DNA of 64,000 nucleotides from Glo-17 sp964637835 (lineage in GTDB: Bacteria; Krumholzibacteriota; Krumholzibacteriia; LZORAL124-64-63), in contig CAZWYF010000005.1 of NCBI GenBank assembly GCA_964637835.1, positions 62,001 through 126,000 on the forward strand, read 5' to 3'. Under the pieces are notes generated by a model. That model was not told the DNA's origin. It did no database searches and saw nothing but the letters and a program-made list of their open reading frames with translations. The position numbers and the translations under genes are program-made. This document shows positions 40,169 to 48,562 of this stretch, in pieces (the first letter of the stretch is position 1; each line of letters begins with the position of its first letter).

Positions 40169-41767
40169 ATGCGATCCCGCGAACCCCATGCCGGCGCTCC
40201 CCCCGCGGGGGGCGGCCGGCAGCCGCTGCTCCTGCTGCTCGGCGTGGTCGTCCTGGTGCTGGGCGGCTGTGGCGATGACGATGGTCCAGCCGCGCCGGCC
40301 GACGACCCCGACCAGTTCGGCGTCCTCTCCGGCGTGGTGACCGACGTGGCCGGCGATCCGGTGGCCGGCGCCGTGGTCACCGCCGACGGCGCCACCGCCG
40401 TGACCAGCGAGACGGGTTACTTCGTGACCCGGCGCGCGCCCCTGGGCGACGTGGCGGTCCGCATCGACGCGGCGGGCCACGCGCCGAATTACCGGCGCGT
40501 CTTCCTGGCCACCGGACGCACGGTGCACCTCACGGACATCGCCCTGCGGGCCTTCTCCACCGGCGTGATCGACGCCGACACCGGGGGCGAGGTGACCGCC
40601 GGCGATGGCGCGGCCACCCTCGCCGTGCCAGCCGGCGCCCTGGTCACCCTCGACGGGCTGCCCTACACCGGCGAGGCGACGGTGGAACTGGCCGCCATCA
40701 TGCCCGGCGATCCGCGCTTCCACGACCTCTTCCCCGGCGACTTCACCGGCCTCCGCCTCGATGGCCGCGACCAGCCCCTGGTCTGCTGGGGGGTGGCGAC
40801 CATCAACCTCACCGGCAGCGGCGGCCAGGTGCTCGATCTGGCGGCCGAGGCCAACGCCACGCTCACCACCACCATCCCCGCCAGTCAGGACGACCCGCCG
40901 CCGAGCCTGCCCGCCTGGTGGTTCGACGGGGAGCAGGCCGAGTGGCGGGAGGGCCCGGTGGCCACGCGCGAGGGCGATACCTTCACCGTCGCCATCCCCA
41001 CCACGGCGACCTGGAATCTCGGCGCCCCGGTGGAGAACATCTGCGCCCTGGCCGGCGTGGTGCACGACGGCACCGATCGCCCGGTGGCCGGTGTGCGCGT
41101 GGTGGCCCGCAGCCTGGACCGCGCCTTCCGCAGCGAGGTGGCCACCGGGCCGGGCGGCGCCTTCGAGGTGCGGGCCCTGACCTCCGGCCCCACCGAGGTC
41201 TGGGCCATCAGCGGCACCCTGGCCGGCGAGCGGCGGCGGATCGAGGTGGCCGACCAGTGCCCGCAGGCCCTGGCCGCGCCGCTGGTGCTGCCGGTGCCGG
41301 AGTTCACCGCGACCCTGACCTGGGGCGACGAGCCGGCCGATCTGGATGCGCACCTGCTGGTGCCGGCCGTCTGGACGCCGGATGCCGATTACGCCCACGT
41401 GCACGCCGACAGTCCCGGCGGGCACGACGACTGGCCGTATGCCGCCCTCGACCGCGACGCCATCGCCGGCCACGGCCCGGAGGTGGTCACCGGCTCCCGC
41501 ATCCTGGAGGGTCGCTACCAGCTCTGGATCCACGACGCCAGCACCGGCGACAGCGCCACGCTGCACGCCTCCGGCGCGGTGGTCCAGCTCGAGGTGCGTG
41601 GCCAGCTGCACCTGTTCCGCGCCGACCAGGTGGACCTGGCCGATGGCGACCCCTCCGGCTGGTGGCACGTCACCGACCTGCTGCTCATCGACGGCGAGGC
41701 CACGGTGGATCCGGTCATGGCCTTCCAGCCCCGATTCTCCGAGGCCGGGATGATCGAGGCGCGCTGA
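40169..41767 (+). CDS. Lipoprotein with carboxypeptidase-regulatory-like domains
   Basis: 532 aa. A lipoprotein signal (LLLLLGVVVLVLGGCGDDD) is followed by an acidic linker. Next is a carboxypeptidase-regulatory-like Ig domain GVLSGVVTDVAGDPVAGAVVTADG, then a FAM171-like extracellular domain (GDGAATLAVPAGALVTLDGLPYTGEATVELAAIMPGDP). A second regulatory-like domain (ICALAGVVHDGTDRPVAGVRVVARS) and a C-terminal jelly-roll-like region with LTWGDEPADLDAHLLVPA complete it. It is probably an outer-membrane surface protein for binding. ATG at 40169 is preferred over 40163 because GGAGG is only 1 base from the latter and 7 from the former. Confidence 0.75.
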   Translation: MRSREPHAGAPPAGGGRQPLLLLLGVVVLVLGGCGDDDGPAAPADDPDQFGVLSGVVTDVAGDPVAGAVVTADGATAVTSETGYFVTRRAPLGDVAVRIDAAGHAPNYRRVFLATGRTVHLTDIALRAFSTGVIDADTGGEVTAGDGAATLAVPAGALVTLDGLPYTGEATVELAAIMPGDPRFHDLFPGDFTGLRLDGRDQPLVCWGVATINLTGSGGQVLDLAAEANATLTTTIPASQDDPPPSLPAWWFDGEQAEWREGPVATREGDTFTVAIPTTATWNLGAPVENICALAGVVHDGTDRPVAGVRVVARSLDRAFRSEVATGPGGAFEVRALTSGPTEVWAISGTLAGERRRIEVADQCPQALAAPLVLPVPEFTATLTWGDEPADLDAHLLVPAVWTPDADYAHVHADSPGGHDDWPYAALDRDAIAGHGPEVVTGSRILEGRYQLWIHDASTGDSATLHASGAVVQLEVRGQLHLFRADQVDLADGDPSGWWHVTDLLLIDGEATVDPVMAFQPRFSEAGMIEAR

Positions 41768-41800
41768 GCGGCCCCATGCGAGCCGCCGCCCCGCGATCGG

Positions 41801-41857
41801 CGCACGGGGCGGCGGCGCACGGGCGGCGGCGCACGGGCCGCGGCACACGGGCGGCCG
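41801..41857. repeat. 14/15-base intergenic tandem repeat
   Basis: Four imperfect copies of CGCACGGGCGGCGG (the first has one extra G), between the lipoprotein and ABC exporter genes. Just upstream of the latter's promoter; no coding role. Confidence 0.7.
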
Positions 41858-41881
41858 TGCCAGGAGCAGCGGGGGCCGCGC

Positions 41882-41910
41882 TTGACGCTGGGCCGGGAGC
41901 GCCCTAGCCT
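41882..41910 (+). promoter_or_regulatory. Promoter of the ABC exporter gene
   Basis: TTGACG (41882-41887), 17 bases, TAGCCT (41905-41910). One of the best matches in the window; the leader to the TTG start is about 50 bases. Confidence 0.6.
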
Positions 41911-41967
41911 TCTGGACGCCTGCCATCCTCCGGCGGGCCCCGGCACCCTGGCACGACGAGGCGTCCC

Positions 41968-43818
41968 TTGCTGCGATCGACCTGGTCCACCCTGAAACCG
42001 TACTGGTCGCTGCTGCGCGGGCAGGAGTGGACCTTCGCGGCGGTGATCGTCCTGATGCTGGGCTCGACGGCCGTCAGCCTGGCCGTCCCCCTCTATGCGG
42101 GGCGGTTCGTGGATCTGCTGGCCGAAGAGGGCCTCCAGGGCGTCGGGGTCCGGACCCTGATGATCCTCGCCGGCCTGCTCGCCCTGCAGCTGGTGGGCAG
42201 CTTCTTCTACAGCTATCTGAGCCAGCGGCTGGGGCTGCGTGTGGTCACCCGGCTGCGCCATGAGCTCTTCCGGCACACGCTCAGCCTGCCGAGCCTGTAC
42301 TTCACCTTCCAGAAGGCCGGCGACCTCTCCAGCCGCGTCACCACCGACGTCGGCCGGATCCAGAACCTGCTGACCGGCGGGCTGGTGTCGTTCGTCCGCT
42401 CGGTGGTCACCTTCTTCGCGGCCCTGGCGCTCATGCTCCAGGTGAACGTCCGCCTGACGCTGGTCGTCCTGCTGGTGGTGCCGGCCACCATCCTGCTCGT
42501 CTCCTTCTTCGGGCGGCACCTCCGCCGGCTCTCGCGCCGCATGTTCGACGACATCGGCGAGCTCAGCAACCACGTCCAGGAGGTGGCCGGCGCCATCCGT
42601 GCGGTGAAGGTCTTCGGCTGCGAGGACCACGAGCAGGGCCGGTTCGACGGCCGGCTGGACCATTTCCTGTCCGCCGGGTTCCGTCGCGCGCTGCTCTCGG
42701 CGGCTCTCGACTCCCTGTCCCAGATCCTCATGTGGCTGTGCCTGATCGTGGTGGTGGTCTACGGCTTCTACCTGTCCAGCCAGGGCCGGGCCACCTACGG
42801 CGAGCTGGTCACCTTCCTGCTGCTGGCGTTCCGGGTGGCCGCGCCCATGGGGGCGCTCACGTCGCTCTATGGCCAGGCCCAGGGGGCGGTGGCGGCCGCC
42901 GCCCGGCTGGACGAGGTCTTCCATGCCCGACCCGAGACCGAGGAGCTGGGCAGCGGGACCACCGAGGACGTCCGCGCGCCGGTGGGCCGCTCGGTTCCCG
43001 CCGTGGCGCGCGACCTGGCCACCCCGGTCGCGGGCGAGGCCTCGCGGGTGCGGTTCGAGGGCGTCTGGTTCGGCTATGGCGAGGATGGCCAGGCGGGTCG
43101 TGGCGGATCCGCGGGCCGCGAGGACGAGGCGGGCCAGGCCCGCTGGACGCTGGAGGCGATCGATCTGACCCTCGAGGCCGGCGAGCGCGTGGCCCTGGTG
43201 GGCCCCAGCGGCGCGGGCAAGACCACGCTGGCGGGCCTGGTGCTGCGCCTGTTCGATCCGCAGCGGGGTCGTCTGTGCCTCGGGGACCGGCCGTATACCG
43301 ACTTCGACGTGCGCGCCCTGCGCCGCCGCATGGCCTACGTGCCCCAGGAGGCCGTGCTCTACGACGCCACCGTGGCCGAGAACATCCGCTTCGGCCTGAC
43401 CGAGGCGGCGGACGGGGACGTGCGCACCGCGGCCGAGCGCGCCCAGGCGCTCGGCTTCATCGAGCGGCTCGCCGACGGATTCGACAGCCGGGTGGGCGAC
43501 CGGGGCGTGCGGCTCAGCGGCGGCGAACGACAGCGCCTGGCCCTGGCCCGGGCCTTCCTGCGGAATCCCGAACTGCTGGTGCTGGACGAGCCCACCAGCG
43601 CCCTGGACGCGGCCAGCGAGGAGGCCGTGCAGCGCGCGCTGGCCGAGCTCATGGCCGGGCGCACCACCCTGGTGGTGGCCCATCGCCTGTCGCTGGTGCG
43701 CGATCTCGACCGGATCGTGGTGCTCGAAGGCGGGCGCGTGGTCGAGAGCGGCCCGCATGCCGAACTGCTGGCGCGTCGCGGCCTCTACGCCCGCCTCTAC
43801 GGCCTGCAGCACGGCTGA
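41968..43818 (+). CDS. ABC-type exporter, fused permease and ATPase (MsbA/LmrA type)
   Basis: 616-aa half-transporter that should work as a homodimer. Six membrane helices span residues about 20-290 (FAAVIVLMLGSTAVSLAVPLY; LILMWLCLIVVVVYGFYL), with the type I exporter segment TFQKAGDLSSRVTTDVGRIQ. The nucleotide-binding domain has Walker A LVGPSGAGKTTLAGLVLRLF, Q-loop YVPQEAVLYDATVAENI, signature LSGGERQRLALARAFL, Walker B LLVLDEPTSALD and H-loop VAHRL. A linker of about 50 residues before the ATPase is Ala/Gly/Glu-rich (GYGEDGQAGRGGSAGREDEAG inserts into the first strand pair). Exports lipids or peptides; substrate unknown. The start is TTG. Confidence 0.92.
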   Translation: MLRSTWSTLKPYWSLLRGQEWTFAAVIVLMLGSTAVSLAVPLYAGRFVDLLAEEGLQGVGVRTLMILAGLLALQLVGSFFYSYLSQRLGLRVVTRLRHELFRHTLSLPSLYFTFQKAGDLSSRVTTDVGRIQNLLTGGLVSFVRSVVTFFAALALMLQVNVRLTLVVLLVVPATILLVSFFGRHLRRLSRRMFDDIGELSNHVQEVAGAIRAVKVFGCEDHEQGRFDGRLDHFLSAGFRRALLSAALDSLSQILMWLCLIVVVVYGFYLSSQGRATYGELVTFLLLAFRVAAPMGALTSLYGQAQGAVAAAARLDEVFHARPETEELGSGTTEDVRAPVGRSVPAVARDLATPVAGEASRVRFEGVWFGYGEDGQAGRGGSAGREDEAGQARWTLEAIDLTLEAGERVALVGPSGAGKTTLAGLVLRLFDPQRGRLCLGDRPYTDFDVRALRRRMAYVPQEAVLYDATVAENIRFGLTEAADGDVRTAAERAQALGFIERLADGFDSRVGDRGVRLSGGERQRLALARAFLRNPELLVLDEPTSALDAASEEAVQRALAELMAGRTTLVVAHRLSLVRDLDRIVVLEGGRVVESGPHAELLARRGLYARLYGLQHG

Positions 43819-43880
43819 GAGCCTCGCCCCGCGCGCCGCGGCGAGTCGAGCTCGCGGCCGGCCGCTCCCATGGTCTGCGG

Positions 43881-43910
43881 TTGATTCGCCAGCGGCGCGG
43901 CGGTTACCAT
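43881..43910 (+). promoter_or_regulatory. Promoter of the OPT transporter gene
   Basis: TTGATT (43881-43886), 18 bases, TACCAT (43905-43910). Confidence 0.45.
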
Positions 43911-43979
43911 GCGCCGGTCGTCCGCGCCGGGATGTCCTGCGTGCCGGTGCGCTTCCCCACGCGAATCGGAAGGACTGCC

Positions 43980-46010
43980 ATGGCCCATCCTGCCAAGGAG
44001 ACCATCACCGGTCTGCCGGCCAACGCGCGCCGGCCCCTCGAGCCCGGCGAATCCTACGTCCCGGTGGTGCCCGGCGAGGACGTGCCGGAGGTGACCACCC
44101 GGTCGGTGAGCCTCGGCCTGATCCTGTGCGCCGTCTTCGCCATGAGCGCGGCCTACGTCGCGCTCAAGCTCGGCCAGGGGATCGAGGCGGCCATCCCCAT
44201 CGCCATCATCGGCATCGGCTACTCCCAGCTCATGTCTCGGCGCAGCACCATGCTGGAGAACGTGATCATCCAGTCCATCGGGGCCAACAGCAGCCACGTG
44301 GTCTCCGGCGCGGTGTTCACCATCCCGGCGCTGTACATGCTGGCCGCCGACGGCATCTACGGCATCGACGCGCCCACCATCTGGCAGGTGATCATCGTCT
44401 CCTTCCTGGGCGGCTGCCTGGGGGTGCTCTTCCTGATCCCCCTGCGTCACCATTTCATGGTGGAGATGCACGGGCGGTTCCCCTGGCCCGAGGGCACGGC
44501 CACCACCGAGATCATCCTCTCGGGCGAGCGGGTCGGCGGCCAGGCCAAGGTGCTGGCGCTGGCCGCGGGCCTGGGGGCTCTCTACGACGGTCTGGTGCTG
44601 ATCGTGCGCGCCATGGGCGAACTGATCAACTTCCGCTCCGTGTGGATCGGGCAGTACCTGGAGAGCCACTTCCTCAAGCTCTCCATCCTCAACAACGCGG
44701 CCATCGTGGGCGTGGGCTACATCATCGGCGTGCGGTACGCGGCCATCATCGCGGCGGGGTCGTTCATGGCCTCGTGGCTGCTGGTGCCCATGGTCTACGC
44801 CATCGGCCAGCACGTGCCGCAGGTGCTGGCGCCGGGGACCATCCCCATCGGCGAGATGAGCATCGACGAGGTCTTCAAGTACTACGTCCGCATCATCGGC
44901 GTGGGCGGGATCGCCGGCGCCGGGCTGCTGGGCATCCTGCAGTCGCTGCCCTCGATGGTCCGGTCCATCGGCGCCAACATGCGCGGCATGAAGAGCCAGG
45001 ATGAGCGCGACCGCCATCACGTCCCGCGCACCGATCGGTCCCTGCCCGCCGCGGTCACCGGCGTGGGCACGGTGATCTTCGCGCTCAGCGCCATCCTCTT
45101 CTTCACCTTCGGCCTGGGCGTCGAGGGCGCGCTGGGCTACGCGCTGGCGGGCACGGTCCTGGTGATCGTGATCGCGTTCCTGTTCGCGCCGGTCTCGGCA
45201 CGGGCCATCGCCATCGTGGGCACCAACCCGGTCTCGGGCATGACCATGCTCACGCTCATCATCACCGGCGTGGTCATGTCCCGCATGGGGCTGACCGGCG
45301 GCGAGGGCATGTTCGTCACCATGATGGTGGGCGGCGTGGTCTGCACCGCCCTGGCCGCTTCCGGCGCCCTGGCCAGCGATCTGAAGGTGGGCCACTGGAT
45401 CGGCGCGACCCCCTCGCGGCAGCTCGGCCTGAAGTTCCTGGGCACCCTGGTAGCGGCCATCTTCTGCGGCATCGCCATGTGGCTGCTGGCGCAGCAGGGC
45501 GAGGGCTTCGGCAGCCGGGCCATCCCCGCGCCCCAGGCCTCGGCCATGAAGGAGATCCTGGTGGGCATCTTCGGGACCACCGCGCAGCCGCTGCAGTGGT
45601 ACCTGTTCGGCCTCGGCGTGGTCTTCGCGGTGATCCTGCGCATCACCGGCGTGCCGGCCCTGGCCTTCGCCCTGGGCATGTACCTGCCCATGGAGATCAA
45701 CACGCCGGTGCTGCTGGGCGGCATCCTGGCCTGGTTCGTCCAGCGCCAGCGGGCCGGCGAGGACGAGGAGGCCCCGAAGGCCCGCCACCAGCAGGGCATC
45801 CTCATCGCGTCGGGACTGATCGCCGGCGGGGCGCTCATGGGCGTCCTCAACGCGCTGCTCAACGTGGTGTTCGGGCAGGAGAACATGACCCGCCTGCACA
45901 TCCTCGGCGAGCGCCAGTTCGAGGGCCTGCTGGGCGAGGGGATCGCCATCGTCCTGCTGGCCGGGCTGTGCGTCCTGCTGGTGGGCTGGGCCCGCAAGGC
46001 GGCCCGCTAG
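43980..46010 (+). CDS. OPT-family oligopeptide transporter
   Basis: 676 aa, polytopic inner-membrane protein with about 15 helices. Family marks are SLGLILCAVFAMSAAYVALKLGQ (first helix), FTIPALYMLAADGI, FPWPEGTATTEIILSGE, VGVGYIIGVRYAAIIAAGS and GTNPVSGMTMLTLIITG. Bacterial members import di- to pentapeptides or metal-siderophore complexes using the proton gradient. The protein is of normal length. ATG 43980 is chosen because it follows GGAAGGA and begins just before the conserved SYVPVVPGEDVPEVTTRS. It shares no operon with the ABC gene, having its own promoter. Confidence 0.9.
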   Translation: MAHPAKETITGLPANARRPLEPGESYVPVVPGEDVPEVTTRSVSLGLILCAVFAMSAAYVALKLGQGIEAAIPIAIIGIGYSQLMSRRSTMLENVIIQSIGANSSHVVSGAVFTIPALYMLAADGIYGIDAPTIWQVIIVSFLGGCLGVLFLIPLRHHFMVEMHGRFPWPEGTATTEIILSGERVGGQAKVLALAAGLGALYDGLVLIVRAMGELINFRSVWIGQYLESHFLKLSILNNAAIVGVGYIIGVRYAAIIAAGSFMASWLLVPMVYAIGQHVPQVLAPGTIPIGEMSIDEVFKYYVRIIGVGGIAGAGLLGILQSLPSMVRSIGANMRGMKSQDERDRHHVPRTDRSLPAAVTGVGTVIFALSAILFFTFGLGVEGALGYALAGTVLVIVIAFLFAPVSARAIAIVGTNPVSGMTMLTLIITGVVMSRMGLTGGEGMFVTMMVGGVVCTALAASGALASDLKVGHWIGATPSRQLGLKFLGTLVAAIFCGIAMWLLAQQGEGFGSRAIPAPQASAMKEILVGIFGTTAQPLQWYLFGLGVVFAVILRITGVPALAFALGMYLPMEINTPVLLGGILAWFVQRQRAGEDEEAPKARHQQGILIASGLIAGGALMGVLNALLNVVFGQENMTRLHILGERQFEGLLGEGIAIVLLAGLCVLLVGWARKAAR

Positions 46011-46021
46011 GCGGCCGGCCG

Positions 46022-46057
46022 GGCGGCGCGCCAGGCGGCCCGCCAGGCGGCGCGCCA
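46022..46057. repeat. 12-base intergenic tandem repeat after the OPT gene
   Basis: Three copies of GGCGGCGCGCCA (the middle one with CCC), followed by a fourth partial unit. It starts 12 bases after the OPT stop. Each unit is nearly self-complementary, so the transcript could fold; a terminator role is possible. Confidence 0.65.
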
Positions 46058-46244
46058 GGCGGGATCGCCGGTGGGATCGTTCCGCCGGTCATCGATCGCG
46101 GCGCCCGGGAGGCCGGCTTCCCGGGCGCCGTCGATTGCCGGTTGCGAGATCTGGGATTGATTGTCCTGGTCATCGCCACCACCGCCACGCTCGCTGCCAC
46201 CGCTGCCCTCTCTGCCCCGGCCGTCGTCGCCGCAGGAGACCATC

Positions 46245-47141
46245 GTGACCACCGCCGCTCGCCGCCCGCTCTGGCGTCAGCCGGGCTTCCTCGGCTATGC
46301 CACGCTGCACCTGGCCTGCCTGGCCGCCTTCTGGACCGGCATCAGCTGGGGGGCCGTCGTGGTGGGCCTGGGGCTCTATCTGGTGCGGATGTTCGCCATC
46401 ACCGGCTTCTACCACCGGTACTTCAGCCACCGGACGTTCAAGACCTCGCGGTTCCTGCAGTTCGTCTTCGCGCTGCTCGGGGCGAGCAGCGGCCAGCGCG
46501 GCCCGCTCTGGTGGGCCAGCCATCACCGCCGCCATCACGCCCGCGCCGACCAGGCGGACGACCTCCATTCCCCTCGCCAGCACGGCCTCTGGCACAGCCA
46601 CGTCGGCTGGATCTGGCAGCCGGAGGCGGCGGTCACCGAGCGGCGGTGGATCAAGGATCTGTGGCGGATGCCGGAGCTGCGCTGGCTGGACCGCTGGCAC
46701 CTGGTGGCGCCGGTGGGGCTCGGGGTGGGGGTGTTCCTGCTGGGCTGGTGGCTGGAGTCGGCCGCGCCGAGCTGGGGCACCGATCGCTGGCAGATGCTGG
46801 TGGTGGGCTTCTGCTGCTCCACCGTGGCGCTCTACCACGGGACCTACACCATCAACTCGCTGAGCCACCGTTTCGGCCGGCGGCGTTTCGCCACGCGGGA
46901 CGACAGCCGCAACAACTGGCTGCTGGCCATCCTCACCCTCGGCGAGGGCTGGCACAACAACCACCACATGTTCCCCGGCACCGTGCGCCAGGGCTTCCGC
47001 TGGTACGAGTTCGATCCCACCTGGTACCTGCTCTGGGTCATGGAGCGTCTGCGGCTGGTCCATGATCTGCGCGGCTTGCCGACGCGGGCGCGGACCATGC
47101 TCGCCGGCGGCGCTGGGCCGCGGAGCGGTCAGACCATCTGA
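46245..47141 (+). CDS. Acyl-CoA/acyl-lipid delta-9-type fatty acid desaturase
   Basis: 298-aa membrane di-iron desaturase. The three His boxes are HRYFSH, HHRRHH and HNNHH (in EGWHNNHHMFPG), with the extra conserved WHSHVGW. Four membrane helices occur in two hairpins. It introduces a cis double bond in saturated acyl chains, giving the unsaturated substrate needed by the CFA-type methyltransferases encoded 3-6 kb downstream. GTG 46245 is preferred: GGAG lies 6-9 bases upstream and the protein then begins VTTAARRPLWRQPGFLGY. The frame is open 28 codons further, with low-complexity Pro/Ser. Confidence 0.9.
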   Translation: MTTAARRPLWRQPGFLGYATLHLACLAAFWTGISWGAVVVGLGLYLVRMFAITGFYHRYFSHRTFKTSRFLQFVFALLGASSGQRGPLWWASHHRRHHARADQADDLHSPRQHGLWHSHVGWIWQPEAAVTERRWIKDLWRMPELRWLDRWHLVAPVGLGVGVFLLGWWLESAAPSWGTDRWQMLVVGFCCSTVALYHGTYTINSLSHRFGRRRFATRDDSRNNWLLAILTLGEGWHNNHHMFPGTVRQGFRWYEFDPTWYLLWVMERLRLVHDLRGLPTRARTMLAGGAGPRSGQTI

Positions 47142-47157
47142 CCCGCCGCGGGCGCGG

Positions 47158-47622
47158 TCAGTCGCCGCCACCACCGCGGCGGCGAGCATCCAGTGCGAGC
47201 CGCGGCGGGGCCTCGAGCGCCAGCGCCGTGACGGCGGCCAGCACGTAGACGCCGTTGCGGGCAGCGGTGGCGAAGGCCGCAGCGCTGGCCTGCCCGTTGC
47301 CCGCGAGGGCCTCGGCATAGCCGAGGATGAACTGGCCGCCGGCCAGCAGGACGAACACCACGCCGGCCGCCAGCGTCACCGCCCGCCGCCGCCATCCCAG
47401 CAGCAGCAGCACGCCCACGATGAGCTCGGCGAAGGGCAGCAGGTAGGCCAGGATGCTGACGGCGAATCCCGGCAGGAACGTGCCGGCGAACATCCCGCCC
47501 AGGTAGCCGGCGAAGCCCGCCAGCCCCATGCCCAGCAGCTTGTAGGCGCCGGCCACCGTCAGGATCAGCCCGAGAAACCAGCGCACGACCAGATCGGCCA
47601 GGGAGCGTCCCGGAGACGTCAT
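47158..47622 (-). CDS. DoxX-like membrane protein
   Basis: 154 aa, four membrane helices: VVRWFLGLILTVAGAYKLLG, FLPGFAVSILAYLLPFAELIVGVLLLLGW, RAVTLAAGVVFVLLAGGQFIL, and a last Ala-rich helix. The Arg-W-(F/L)-G-L...G..KL..M start and PFAELIVGVLLL are DoxX/DoxD family marks. Members associate with redox or oxidative-stress systems (MauE-like). ATG 47622 is preceded by AGGAGGTGATC, an almost perfect complement of the 16S 3' end; the GTG at 47628 lies inside that sequence and is not used. It begins 9 bases after the sigma-like gene and so is in one operon with it. Confidence 0.82.
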   Translation of the reverse strand: MTSPGRSLADLVVRWFLGLILTVAGAYKLLGMGLAGFAGYLGGMFAGTFLPGFAVSILAYLLPFAELIVGVLLLLGWRRRAVTLAAGVVFVLLAGGQFILGYAEALAGNGQASAAAFATAARNGVYVLAAVTALALEAPPRLALDARRRGGGGD

Positions 47623-47631
47623 GATCACCTC

Positions 47632-48162
47632 CTAGCGGTTGAGCACCCGGCTGCGGGGTCGTCCGCCGAGGTTGGGGCCGTGCCGCTCGGTGTCGCGGGC
47701 CATCAGCTCGCGGTCGGGGATGAAGCCCATGGTGCTCTGGTACTCGCCATAGGGCGGGGCCGAACCGTGGTTCCAGTCCATCAGGCGCGCCGCCTCCTCG
47801 GCCAGGGCCTGCAGCATCCGGTTCTTGATGGAGCCGCGGGCCACCTCGGCGAAGGGCCGGCTGGTCCAGGCGTTCCAGCGTCGGGCCGCCGCCGCCAGGC
47901 CGATGTTGCCCTCGGCGATGAGCTCGCGGGCGCCCAGCTCCTTCTTCTTCCGGCGCCGCACCAGATCCCGGGCCACCTCCACCACCAGGCCCAGGTGGGC
48001 CTGCACCAGGCGCTCCACGGCGGCGCGGTCGCCCCGCTGGACGCGGTCGGCGAGCGCCTTCTGCTCACCGTCGCGCAGGGGGCGGTGACGGGGAAGATTG
48101 CGGACGTAGCGACTCAGCTGGGCGTCCTGTCGCAGTTCGGCTCTCCATGGATCCTTGGCCAC
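47632..48162 (-). CDS. Truncated sigma70-like protein (regions 1.2 and 2 only)
   Basis: 176 aa from the GTG at 48162. The fold reads as sigma region 1.2 (DAQLSRYVRNLPRHRPLRDGE) followed by region 2: RVQRGDRAAVERLVQAHLGLVVEVARDLV and the core-binding ARELIAEGNIGLAAAARRWN. In region 2.3-2.4, where housekeeping sigmas have the aromatic melting motif (YATWWIRQ), this has PFAEVARGSIKNRM, without tryptophans. Regions 3 and 4 are absent; the last 45 residues match nothing known to me. It may be a minimal sigma, a core-binding decoy, or a decaying gene. ATG 48222 is a possible longer start. Co-transcribed with doxX, divergent from the lipid operon. Confidence 0.7.
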   Translation of the reverse strand: MAKDPWRAELRQDAQLSRYVRNLPRHRPLRDGEQKALADRVQRGDRAAVERLVQAHLGLVVEVARDLVRRRKKKELGARELIAEGNIGLAAAARRWNAWTSRPFAEVARGSIKNRMLQALAEEAARLMDWNHGSAPPYGEYQSTMGFIPDRELMARDTERHGPNLGGRPRSRVLNR

Positions 48163-48222
48163 GATTGCTCTTTCCGCCGGTCGCGCGGGGACGCGACGTT
48201 CGTATTGCCTAACTGGCGACAT

Positions 48223-48562
48223 GTTCAGGGTGGAGAAGGGGTTGGAGCCATCGGGCCATCCCCCATTGAGCCCGGTCCGGCGCCCCATGGCTTGTGCCGA
48301 GAAGATTGTTTATCTGGTCTCCTGACACCCTCGAATCGCCGTTCAGGGCGATCCATGACACTTCCGGTGGTCGGCGGGAGCCGATCAACATTCTTTGCGG
48401 CACAAGGCATTCCTTTGCGGCACAAGGAGGGGGCCGCCGGGTTGCTGGATTTGGGGGTTTGTCTAGCTTTTGTCCTGGACAACGTGGGCCATGATCAGGA
48501 GACAGGACAGGAACCGTGACCGCCACCGCCACCACCACCACCCGCCGCCCTGGAGACCCGCC
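48223..48562. promoter_or_regulatory. 340-base divergent control region with repeated CGGCACAAG sites
   Basis: The longest gene-free stretch in the window, less GC-rich than its surroundings. A 15-base direct repeat CTTTGCGGCACAAGG lies at 48393-48407 and 48413-48427, exactly 20 bases apart (two helical turns). The core CGGCACAAG occurs a third time, inverted, at 48291-48299. Nearer the lipid operon, TTGTC occurs at 48459 and 48470 (11 bases apart), the second within the inverted repeat TTGTC-CTG-GACAA (48470-48482), 80 bases before the ATG. No clear housekeeping -35/-10 pair is seen for either gene. Confidence 0.55.

Noticed and set aside
35153..43812. Several 700-1059-codon reverse frames
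   Set aside because: All lie opposite well-supported genes, have His/Gln/Gly-rich composition and no ribosome sites.
46161..46244. Longer start for the desaturase
   Set aside because: The added residues are Pro/Ser low complexity and the GTG at 46245 has a ribosome site next to the family's conserved beginning.
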